From assembly GCA_017624955.1 (NCBI GenBank), contig JAGAMA010000019.1, positions 79,335 to 143,334 on the forward strand: 64,000 bases of DNA. The letters are read 5' to 3'. This document shows, one piece after another, positions 27,309 through 34,876 of this stretch; the first letter of the stretch is position 1; each line of letters opens with the position of its first letter. Position numbers and translations under genes: made by a program. The notes beneath the pieces were generated by a model. That model was not told the DNA's origin, did no database searches, and saw only the letters and a program-made list of their open reading frames with translations. Source of the stretch: Alistipes sp. Lineage in GTDB: Bacteria > Bacteroidota > Bacteroidia > Bacteroidales > Rikenellaceae.

Positions 27309-27321
27309 TGTTCGAATCGCA

Positions 27322-30300
27322 TTAGCGAGGACCAAAGCCACCGCCACCTCCCGGAGGAGGCCCCATCATCCGGCGATGCTGTCGGAACTCTTGCTGACCC
27401 GAACTTTCGTAGTCTGACATATTGCGCGAACCCTTCTTGCCAAAGATGCGCAAATTATAGGTAAATTGGAGCATGTAGTAGCGGCCCATCGAGAGGTTGG
27501 TCGTATTCTGCGTATAACCCGAACCGGTCGAACGCGAGAAGGCCACGCTATTCTCATTGAAGAGGTCATTAACGCCGATCATAATCTCACCACGCTTATT
27601 CTTGAAGATCTTCTTACCCAGGTAGAGGTTGCAGATCAGGTAGTGCTCGTTGTAATCGTTCGTGATACCGAGGTACTGCGAATAGGCGGCATTGGCCGTG
27701 AAGGTGATACTCCACGGAAGGACAAACTTCATCGAAGCATTGGCCGTGTGGCTGAAGTACTTATTCTTCTCGCCGGCTGCGGCCAACGAGTTCTTAGCCT
27801 CGTTGTAGTTACCGTTCCAAGAGAGGGTGAAATCGACATTCTCCGAGATATTCGAACCTAAGACGGCGCGGAAGAAGTAGCCCATATTCTCGGCATTGTT
27901 CTTCTCTCCACCCGAGATTACGCCATCGGTCGAAACCGTACCACCCACCATCGAGGGGGTCTTCGAGTAGCTCACACCACCCATCATGTTGAAGTTCGAC
28001 TTGAGGAACGAAATGGGCGTACCATACATCAACATCGTATGCAGCCCCCACTGGCCATCGAGATTGACCGGCTGCGAGAAGTAGTTGGGCGTGTAGGTGG
28101 TCGTAGCACCCTCCGAGTCGGTCAGGGTAATCACGATCGGATTTTCGCGCGTCGATTGCACGAGGTGGTTAGCCGTCATCTTCTGCGTCTTATTCCACGA
28201 GAACATCCACATAAAGGTACGACCCTTCTCGAGGCTCGAGTGCGTGTAGTGGAAGTTTATGTTGTGGTTGTACGAAGGCTTCAGATAGGGGTTACCACGC
28301 GAAATATTTTGGGCATTCGACACATCGAAGATATTCTGCAGGCTCTCGATGTTGGGCGTACCCGTATTCGAACGAACAAACAGGCGCAACGAGTTCTGCT
28401 GATTCGGCTGCAGCTGACCCATCATGAAGTAGGTGAAGTTGTCGTAGTCGTGCTTGATAAGGCCGTTATCGCCCACAACCTGGCCGGTAATCACCTCGCC
28501 CTCGAGGCGCGATGCCTGGTAATATACATTCGCCACAAAGGTATTGCGATCCTTCGAGTAGCGGAAACCGGGGCCTACGCGGTGCTCCATGTTCGAACGC
28601 TCGAACTTGCTCGAAAGCGAGGGATCGGCAATCAGACCTGCAATCGAGAAATCATCGCCCGTAATGTAGGTCGAACGGTCATTCGTATCGCTCTGGTAGT
28701 CGGCACGATACTGCAAACTTACCTGGGCATGCTTGGCTACAGGCTCCGTATAGGTTACCTCGCCCTGCATATCGAGGCTCGTCGTGGGGAAGATGTTGCG
28801 CAGGTAGCGCAAATCGGAGTAGGGACCCGGATTCCAAGCCCATACATCGGCACCCTCAGGACGATCGGGCAGCGTACCCAGCTGATTCGACCACGAGCTG
28901 CTCTTGTTGTCGCGATCACCATAGCGCACATTGCCATTGACGGTCAGCGTGCGACCATCCTTGCCGAGCTTGGCACGGTACACCATGCGCGTATTGAGGT
29001 TGATACCTTTGCGGTCCGACTCGTTGAAATTATCCGTGTAGCTGTAGCCGCCACCGCCCATTTCGGGGGCGCCGAACTGCCAACCATAGGTATTCGAAAG
29101 GGGATTATTCGACTGGAAGCTGAACGAGGGACGAATCATCAGGTTGTGATTCTCGTTGATCTTCCACTCGATGCGGGCATTGAAACGGTGGTTATTCGAC
29201 AGGGTCCCCGAAACGCCGCGCGTCATCAGCGTGTCGGGCAGCATCGGGGCCTCGTACCACTTCTCGACCGTCGTGCGGTTGTCCGTATTGGTGTTGTTGA
29301 AGAAATAGCTGCCCTGGAAGGTCACCTGATCGCGCTTGCCCCACTGATCCGAGTAGTTCAGACCGATGGCATTCACCTTGGCAATACCGCTCTGCGGGCG
29401 CATCATGTAGGCACCTACGCCACCACGACGACCGCCACCGCCACCGGTTACGCCCAGGATATCCTCAAACGAGAAGTTCTGCTGGTTGATATTGTTGAAG
29501 AGAGCCAGCACCGACACACGGCTGCTGCCGTTGAACAGATTGACATTACCACCGGCCAGGTACTTGAAGCGATCCGTAGCACCGTCCTCGGCATCGTAAC
29601 CCACACCGGCATAGACCTTACCAAACTGTCCTTGGCGCATATTACTGTGTGTTACGATGTTGAGCGCCTTGTAGCCCTCGCCGTCGTCCATGCCCGAGAA
29701 CTCGGCTGCATCCGAGAGTTTGTTGTAAACCTCGATGCGATCCACCGCCTCGGCCGGCAGCGACTTGATGGCCGTCGTCACATCCTCGCCAAAGAACTCC
29801 TTACCATCGACAAAAATCTTCTTGACCTCTTCGCCCTGCGTCTCGACCTTGCCGTCCGTTACCGTAATACCCGGCATTTTCTTCAGCAGGCCCTCCACAT
29901 CGGCATCGTTCGTCACCTTGAAGGCTCCGGCATTGTAGCTGATCGTATCGCCCTTGGCCGATGCACGAATCGCTTTTGCCTCCTTGACAACCGATTCGAT
30001 CTCGACACCGGCTTTCAGATCAATCTGCCCCAAATCCACCTTCGCTTTATCAATCTTGACGGTAGCTTCATGATTGTTGTAACCCATGAACGAAACCGTG
30101 AGCTGATACTCGCCGTAGGGGAGTGAGGCGGTGGTGAACTTACCACCGTAGCCGGTCGTGGTGTGCTGTGCCTTATCGGGCGTAGCCACGGGAGCTACCG
30201 TCACGACGGCACCAATCACCGTCTCCTTGGTCTCGGCATCGAATACCGCTGCGGTAATCGTGCCTCGTTGCGCATAGCCTGCAAGGGCCATGATTGACAT

Positions 30301-30327
30301 CAGGCATGTCAAAATCAAATGCTTCAT
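27322..30327 (-). CDS. Outer-membrane beta-barrel protein, TonB-receptor-like (OMP_b-brl_3 type)
   Basis: 1001 residues. A signal peptide (1-19), a carboxypeptidase-regulatory-like beta-sandwich (about 22-105), a plug-like segment with DVEGLLKKMPGITV and VFVDGKEFFGEDV-type strands, then a long beta-barrel. Glycine-rich patches occur in an N-terminal barrel loop and at the very C terminus (PPPGGGGGFGPR). The protein matches the OMP_b-brl_3 family, which has the TonB-receptor fold but usually no SusD partner; none is present here. The substrate is unknown. The promoter region contains a perfect 7-bp inverted repeat (30395-30411). Confidence 0.85.
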   Translation of the reverse strand: MKHLILTCLMSIMALAGYAQRGTITAAVFDAETKETVIGAVVTVAPVATPDKAQHTTTGYGGKFTTASLPYGEYQLTVSFMGYNNHEATVKIDKAKVDLGQIDLKAGVEIESVVKEAKAIRASAKGDTISYNAGAFKVTNDADVEGLLKKMPGITVTDGKVETQGEEVKKIFVDGKEFFGEDVTTAIKSLPAEAVDRIEVYNKLSDAAEFSGMDDGEGYKALNIVTHSNMRQGQFGKVYAGVGYDAEDGATDRFKYLAGGNVNLFNGSSRVSVLALFNNINQQNFSFEDILGVTGGGGGRRGGVGAYMMRPQSGIAKVNAIGLNYSDQWGKRDQVTFQGSYFFNNTNTDNRTTVEKWYEAPMLPDTLMTRGVSGTLSNNHRFNARIEWKINENHNLMIRPSFSFQSNNPLSNTYGWQFGAPEMGGGGYSYTDNFNESDRKGINLNTRMVYRAKLGKDGRTLTVNGNVRYGDRDNKSSSWSNQLGTLPDRPEGADVWAWNPGPYSDLRYLRNIFPTTSLDMQGEVTYTEPVAKHAQVSLQYRADYQSDTNDRSTYITGDDFSIAGLIADPSLSSKFERSNMEHRVGPGFRYSKDRNTFVANVYYQASRLEGEVITGQVVGDNGLIKHDYDNFTYFMMGQLQPNQQNSLRLFVRSNTGTPNIESLQNIFDVSNAQNISRGNPYLKPSYNHNINFHYTHSSLEKGRTFMWMFSWNKTQKMTANHLVQSTRENPIVITLTDSEGATTTYTPNYFSQPVNLDGQWGLHTMLMYGTPISFLKSNFNMMGGVSYSKTPSMVGGTVSTDGVISGGEKNNAENMGYFFRAVLGSNISENVDFTLSWNGNYNEAKNSLAAAGEKNKYFSHTANASMKFVLPWSITFTANAAYSQYLGITNDYNEHYLICNLYLGKKIFKNKRGEIMIGVNDLFNENSVAFSRSTGSGYTQNTTNLSMGRYYMLQFTYNLRIFGKKGSRNMSDYESSGQQEFRQHRRMMGPPPGGGGGFGPR

Positions 30328-30394
30328 CTTCTCTGTTTTTATTCAGGTTTGCGATGGTGGTGTGCGAAAATAACGATTTTTTGCTAAAAATATT

Positions 30395-30411
30395 TTTCAC
30401 CAAAGGTGAAA
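30395..30411. promoter_or_regulatory. Inverted repeat upstream of the outer-membrane protein gene
   Basis: TTTCACC-AAA-GGTGAAA, a perfect 7-bp palindrome about 70 bp upstream of the start codon at 30327. It could be an operator or a remnant of the neighbouring terminator region. Confidence 0.4.
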
Positions 30412-30421
30412 CGACAAAAAT

Positions 30422-30449
30422 AGGGTGTCAATCGCCCGATCGGCACCCT
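30422..30449 (-). terminator. Terminator of the small DUF4890-like gene
   Basis: AGGGTG and CACCCT arms with partly paired interior (30422-30449), followed on the minus strand by ATTTTTG. Confidence 0.75.
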
Positions 30450-30474
30450 TTGTTGGTTAAAAAATCCACCGCCA

Positions 30475-30978
30475 TTACTTTTTTTCTCCTCTCGGCATCG
30501 GCTTACGTCCCTTATCGTAGGGCTTCGCCTTCCCGATCTTCGGACGACCGCCAACTACACGCGGGGGCTGATGACCCATCGGCTTGTGGGGCTTGTAGTG
30601 GTGCTTGTGGCTGTTGTAATACGGCATCGCGATACGCTCCCACTTGGCCCACTGCATGGCGTTGAGAATGCGGCGATAATAGCGGGCCAGTTCCTCACGC
30701 TCATACTGCCACTTGCGGCGCATCCGCTCAAGCTCGTAACCGCAGGCCTTCATCTCACGCTGCCACGCCTTGGCTCGCGCGTAGTGCAGATCATAAAGTT
30801 CCTTTACCTGGCGCTTCGAAAGGCCCAACTCGCGCTCCATATAAGCGGTCTTTTCGCGAGCTACCTCTTTAGCCGAGCGCTGAAAATCCATGCTACTCAT
30901 CTGTCGGGGCTGTGCCTCTACGCTTGCTACCCCGACCCACATCATGGCTGCGAAAGCCATCCATACCATCTTTTTCAT
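30475..30978 (-). CDS. Secreted helical protein, DUF4890/Spy-like
   Basis: 167 residues. A signal peptide (1-22), then a helical, strongly basic region including ELGLSKRQVKELYDLHYARA and YYRRILNAMQWAKWERI. This two-helix pattern is that of DUF4890 or distant Spy/CpxP-like periplasmic proteins, which often show LTxxQ-type repeats. The C-terminal 45 residues are rich in K, H, P and G and likely disordered. It lies directly downstream of a LytTR/histidine-kinase pair on the same strand (98 bp gap), which could hint at an envelope-stress connection. The function is not known. Confidence 0.65.
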   Translation of the reverse strand: MKKMVWMAFAAMMWVGVASVEAQPRQMSSMDFQRSAKEVAREKTAYMERELGLSKRQVKELYDLHYARAKAWQREMKACGYELERMRRKWQYEREELARYYRRILNAMQWAKWERIAMPYYNSHKHHYKPHKPMGHQPPRVVGGRPKIGKAKPYDKGRKPMPRGEKK

Positions 30979-31076
30979 AGTCTTTCTGTTTTAGTCGGTT
31001 TTCATCAATAAAACGACACGATGGCAGGGGAAATTATCCGTTTTCGGCCAAACGCCCTTTTGGGGTGCTGAAACGG

Positions 31077-31835
31077 CTATTCCGCGGTGCGAACCGACCG
31101 CAGCCAAGCCTTAAATTCGGGTACGCGCGCCTTCGAAATGATGATTTTCTCGGGCGTTTCGACCGTCAGCGAGAGCGAAAGGCGACTACCGAACCAAACC
31201 GTAATCTCCTGCACGGCACGGCGCGAGACAATAAATTGGCGGTTGGCGCGGAAGAAATCGGCAGTGGGGAGTTGTGCCTGCAGCGCCTCCAGCGTGCGGT
31301 CGATAGGGTAGCTCTCGCCCATAAAGTCGTAGGCCGTGACACGCTCGTTGGCCGTATAGCAGAAGGCGATTTGATCGCGGTGCAGGGGGATAATCTTATC
31401 GCGCTGATGAATCAGGAAGGTCTCCTCGTACTCCTTCACGGCCTGCTTGATACGCGGTGCGTAGGCGGCACGCTCCGTACCCGTCAGACGATCGAGTTTT
31501 TCCAACGCGCGGCGCACATCATCAACCGAAATGGGCTTAAGCAGATAGTCTATGCTGCAGAGACGGAAAGCCTCCAGCGCATACTGATCATAGGCCGTCG
31601 TGAAGATCACCGGCGCGGTAATCTCGACCCGATCCAGGATGCGGAACGACTCGCCATCGGCGAGGTGGATATCCATAAAGAGGAGATCGGGCTGCGGATG
31701 GTGTTGCAGGTAGTCGGTACTCTCCTCGATGCTCTCCAGCACCTCCAATACCTGAATCGAGGGATCTATCTCACGCAGAATGGCTTGCAGGTTTTGAGCA
31801 GCAGCCGTTTCGTCTTCGATAATGAGTACTTTCAT
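31077..31835 (-). CDS. LytTR-family response regulator
   Basis: 252 residues. The receiver domain (1-120) has the acidic pair in IIEDE, phospho-acceptor D55 in LLFMDIHLAD and the lysine in YLLKPIS. A LytTR DNA-binding domain (about 140-250) contains QIAFCYTANERVTAY and FFRANRQFIV, the usual signature. It binds DNA as a beta-sheet module and activates or represses its targets. It starts 27 bp after the histidine kinase gene, its obvious partner. Confidence 0.93.
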   Translation of the reverse strand: MKVLIIEDETAAAQNLQAILREIDPSIQVLEVLESIEESTDYLQHHPQPDLLFMDIHLADGESFRILDRVEITAPVIFTTAYDQYALEAFRLCSIDYLLKPISVDDVRRALEKLDRLTGTERAAYAPRIKQAVKEYEETFLIHQRDKIIPLHRDQIAFCYTANERVTAYDFMGESYPIDRTLEALQAQLPTADFFRANRQFIVSRRAVQEITVWFGSRLSLSLTVETPEKIIISKARVPEFKAWLRSVRTAE

Positions 31836-31862
31836 GGTTTATATCGGGTTAAAAAAGTGTAA

Positions 31863-33167
31863 TTACTTGGTAGGGGGTTGCAGGGGCATGCGCACTAAGA
31901 AGCTCTTTCCGTCGTTGTGCACCTCGATTTCGTGACCCGTAATCAGGCGCCAACGGTTTTTCAGATTCTCCAGACCAATACCCGTCGAAGGCTCAGCCTC
32001 CAATTTCGGGGCGATCGGATTCAAGACCTCCAGCCAGCCGTCAGCCGTGGTGCGAATCGTCACGCGCAGGGGCTTGGACTTGGTAATCGTATTATGCTTC
32101 ACGGTGTTACCGATAAGGGGCTGCAACGAAAGCGCCGGAAGCGCCCAACTACGGAAACGATCCTCGATTTGGAAATCGAAGAAGAGCTTGTCGGCATAGC
32201 GGATGCTGTACTGATAGGAGTAGGCCTCGGCAAATTTCAGCTCCTCGCTCAGGGGGATCAGCGTATTTTGTCCGTTCTGGATGATGTAGCGGAAGGTGTA
32301 GGAGAGTTGCTCGATATAGCGCAGCGCCGTATCCGACTGTTTGTCGCGCACCAGCATCGAGAGCGAGTTGAGCGAGTTGAAGAAGAAGTGGGGCGAAATC
32401 TGACCCATCAACATATTGTATTTCGAGGTCAGCGACTCGTTTTTGAGCTGCTCGAGCTGCATCTCGACATCCTGCTGGCGCGAGACGAGCAGGCGCACCC
32501 ATGCATAGAGGATCGACACAAACGAGGCCATCGAACACTTCAGGATCAGCTGGGCATCGATCTTATCCTGACGCATGAAATTGAGCTTAATCGCTCCCTC
32601 ATGCCAATCCGTATAGGGGGCGATGAAATACATGCCAAGCCCAATCAGTGCACACAGCACACACGCCAACACGACACTGGGTGTTCCATAGCGATAGCGA
32701 CGAATCGTATGCTGCACGGCCGTCATCAACAACAGCGAGAGCAGGATATAAAAACACAGCTGCGAAAGAATCTCGAAGGTTTGCGACGGGTAGTTGAAGA
32801 ATTTGTTGTAGTCGAACTCCATGCCGTTGAGCATGTAGATACGATTCAGGCGGTAGTGACCTCCCTCGCGTCGCGGTGCATTGACATCGACCTCCATGCG
32901 GTCGCCATGCTGCAGACGAAACCAACGGATACGATCCTGGGGCACATAGACCGAATCCCGATGCTGATAGACCAAATAGCCGTGGCCATCGGGTGAGAGC
33001 GACAGCTCCGCCACACCCGGATACTCGATGTTGCGCCCGGGGATACGGGGGCGCCATTCGTTGTGCTGCTCGCCAAAGAGGAGCATCAGGTACGAGAAGT
33101 TGATCACCAAGGAGATGGCTACTGCCACCATAAGGTTGATCAAGAGGTTAGTTCGGCCGTGTTTCAT
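31863..33167 (-). CDS. LytS-type sensor histidine kinase with an extracytoplasmic Rho-like domain
   Basis: 434 residues. Membrane helices are predicted at about 8-31, 132-151, 164-184 and 206-228. The cytoplasmic His_kinase region has phospho-acceptor H260 in ISPHFFFNSLNS and the ATP-binding G box GIGLENLKNR. The N box reads LQPLIGNTVKHN, with G where most relatives have E. Residues 51-119, between helices 1 and 2, closely follow the RNA-binding domain of Rho (GHGYL, VYVPQDRIRWFRLQHGD, EGGHYRL). With four helices and a cytosolic kinase, that domain would be outside the inner membrane. It pairs with the LytTR regulator 27 bp downstream. The gamma carbonic anhydrase gene lies 53 bp upstream. 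Confidence 0.88.
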   Translation of the reverse strand: MKHGRTNLLINLMVAVAISLVINFSYLMLLFGEQHNEWRPRIPGRNIEYPGVAELSLSPDGHGYLVYQHRDSVYVPQDRIRWFRLQHGDRMEVDVNAPRREGGHYRLNRIYMLNGMEFDYNKFFNYPSQTFEILSQLCFYILLSLLLMTAVQHTIRRYRYGTPSVVLACVLCALIGLGMYFIAPYTDWHEGAIKLNFMRQDKIDAQLILKCSMASFVSILYAWVRLLVSRQQDVEMQLEQLKNESLTSKYNMLMGQISPHFFFNSLNSLSMLVRDKQSDTALRYIEQLSYTFRYIIQNGQNTLIPLSEELKFAEAYSYQYSIRYADKLFFDFQIEDRFRSWALPALSLQPLIGNTVKHNTITKSKPLRVTIRTTADGWLEVLNPIAPKLEAEPSTGIGLENLKNRWRLITGHEIEVHNDGKSFLVRMPLQPPTK

Positions 33168-33220
33168 GGTCGGAGTCTATGAGGTTGAGGGTTCTTCGTT
33201 GGACGGGTACGGAGGCGAGC

Positions 33221-33754
33221 TTACTCCTCCTCGCTGTACCACGAGGCGTAGAGCATGTAGTCGCGCGCCGTACGCTTAACGATCTGCTCACTCTGCTCAG
33301 GGGAGATCTCCTTGACCTTCTTGGCCGGCACACCGGCGTAGATCGAGTTGGGCTCCAACTCGGCATTCGACAACACCAGCGCATTGGCAGCAATGATGCA
33401 ACCCGAGGGAACGTGGGCGTTATCGAGCACCGTAGCTCCCATGCCGATCAGCACCTTGTCGTCGATGCGTGCACCGTGGATCGTAGCGTTATGGCCGATC
33501 GAAACATCGCTGCCGATAATCGTCTGCGAGGGTTTGGGCGACTTGTCATAGAGCGTATGCAACACTGCGCCATCCTGGATGTTGGTGCGATCGCCGATGA
33601 CGATCTTATTCACATCACCGCGCAACACGGCACCATACCAGATCGAGCAGTCACGACCTACGGTCACATCACCCAACAAAACGGCCGTCTCGGCCAAAAA
33701 GGTATTTTCTCCTACCTGCGGCTCATGGCCGCGCACTTTACGAATAATAGCCAT
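33221..33754 (-). CDS. Gamma carbonic anhydrase family protein
   Basis: 177 residues of left-handed beta-helix hexapeptide repeats (IVIGDRTNI, IIGSDVSIGHNATIHG, VLIGMGATVL). Zinc-binding histidines are in AVLHTLY and IGHNATIHG, and the arginine and glutamine of the active-site region (WYGAVLRGD, NIQDGAV) are present. Members hydrate CO2 or are structural and acyltransferase-like relatives; activity is not certain. The start lies two bases after a TAATTTTG box preceded by heptamer repeats. Confidence 0.88.
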   Translation of the reverse strand: MAIIRKVRGHEPQVGENTFLAETAVLLGDVTVGRDCSIWYGAVLRGDVNKIVIGDRTNIQDGAVLHTLYDKSPKPSQTIIGSDVSIGHNATIHGARIDDKVLIGMGATVLDNAHVPSGCIIAANALVLSNAELEPNSIYAGVPAKKVKEISPEQSEQIVKRTARDYMLYASWYSEEE

Positions 33755-33756
33755 AG

Positions 33757-33798
33757 CAAAATTAAGAATTAAGAATTAAAAATTAAAAATTAAGAATT
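33757..33798 (-). promoter_or_regulatory. Heptamer promoter cassette of gamma carbonic anhydrase
   Basis: On the minus strand five heptamers of AATTCTT/AATTTTT lead into AATTTTG, whose last bases with the preceding T form TAATTTTG. Only CT separates it from the ATG. Confidence 0.65.
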
Positions 33799-33823
33799 GG
33801 AGGGTGGGGTAAATGTTTACATG

Positions 33824-33853
33824 CCCGCCTTTATCGCCCTTCTCGCCTTTTTA
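33824..33853. repeat. Short 10-bp repeat array
   Basis: Three 10-bp units of CGCCTTTATC type just downstream of mazG, the same family as at 5251, 27151 and 58793. Confidence 0.5.
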
Positions 33854-33865
33854 TTCCATGAAAAA

Positions 33866-34645
33866 TTACTCCGTTTTTTTCGCGGCCTGCCAAATCGCCT
33901 CCATCTCGTCGAGCGAGAGTTCGCGCAGCGTTTTACCACGCTTCTCGGCCTCCTCCTCGATGGCCGTGAAGCGGCGCAGAAATTTCTTGTTGGTGCGCTC
34001 CAGCGCCGACTCGGGATCCACGCCGTAAAGACGGCAGGCATTGATCAGCGCAAAGAACAGATCGCCAAATTCGGCCTCCATGGCCTCGTGGTTCGAGGCC
34101 TTCATCTCGGCCTCCACCTCGGCAACCTCCTCGCGTACCTTATCCCAAACATCCTCCTTCTTCTCCCAGTCGAAGCCTGCACCGGCCGCCTTCTCGCCCA
34201 TGCGGTAGGCCTTGACCATGGCCGGCAGGGAGGTAGGCACGCCACCCAGCGTGCCGCTCTTGCGGTGCTTCTTCTTCAACTTCAGCGCCTCCCAGTTGGC
34301 CTTCACCTCCTCGGGCGTGTTGGCGTGAATATCGCCGTAGATATGCGGATGACGGTAAATTAACTTATCGCACAAGGCGTTGGCTACATCGGCAAAGTCG
34401 AAAGCGCCCTCCTCGTCGCCCAGCTTCGAGTAGAAGACCACATGCAGCAGCAGGTCGCCCAGCTCCTCTTTGATCCCCTCCAGGTTGTGATCCGTAATGG
34501 CATCGGCCAACTCGAAGGTCTCCTCAATCGTATTGTTGCGCAACGTATCGAAGGTCTGCTTACGATCCCACGGGCACTCTCGGCGCAGGGTATCCATCAC
34601 CTCCAAAAGGCGGGCCGTAGCCTCCAATTTCTTCTCCATCGACAT
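33866..34645 (-). CDS. mazG: Nucleoside triphosphate pyrophosphohydrolase MazG
   Basis: 259 residues, two tandem MazG domains as in E. coli. The first has RECPWDRKQTFDTLR, NTIEETFELADAI (the metal-binding ExxE) and KEELGDLLLHV; the second has EVAEVEAEMKA and EFGDLFFALINA. The enzyme hydrolyses NTPs and dNTPs to monophosphates and pyrophosphate, cleaning the nucleotide pool. The start could be at 34645 (MSMEKK) or two codons later. It has its own promoter (34690-34720), after the pheT terminator. Confidence 0.94.
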   Translation of the reverse strand: MSMEKKLEATARLLEVMDTLRRECPWDRKQTFDTLRNNTIEETFELADAITDHNLEGIKEELGDLLLHVVFYSKLGDEEGAFDFADVANALCDKLIYRHPHIYGDIHANTPEEVKANWEALKLKKKHRKSGTLGGVPTSLPAMVKAYRMGEKAAGAGFDWEKKEDVWDKVREEVAEVEAEMKASNHEAMEAEFGDLFFALINACRLYGVDPESALERTNKKFLRRFTAIEEEAEKRGKTLRELSLDEMEAIWQAAKKTE

Positions 34646-34689
34646 CGTTATTCTTGTTCTGTTGGTTTGCTTTTCAGGGTTTAATTAAG

Positions 34690-34720
34690 CAAAGTTACAT
34701 TTTTAGCAGAAATTTTCCAA
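34690..34720 (-). promoter_or_regulatory. mazG promoter
   Basis: On the minus strand TTGG (34717-34720), a 19-bp spacer and TAACTTTG (34690-34697), about 45 bp before the start codon. Confidence 0.75.
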
Positions 34721-34819
34721 TTTTGCGCCCCTATTTTCGGCGAGCAGGAAAAAGCAAGGGGTGAATCGCCCGAACCCGCTGTTTTCTCCACCTCACCCCA
34801 AGCCGCATGGCAAAAAAAA

Positions 34820-34853
34820 ATGGGCGACCCTACACACCGGAAGGGTCGCCCAT
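34820..34853 (-). terminator. pheT terminator
   Basis: A 12-bp perfect stem (34820-34831 with 34842-34853) with a U8-type run on the minus strand. Confidence 0.9.
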
Positions 34854-34876
34854 ACTTATATTATATAGTGCTTCTT

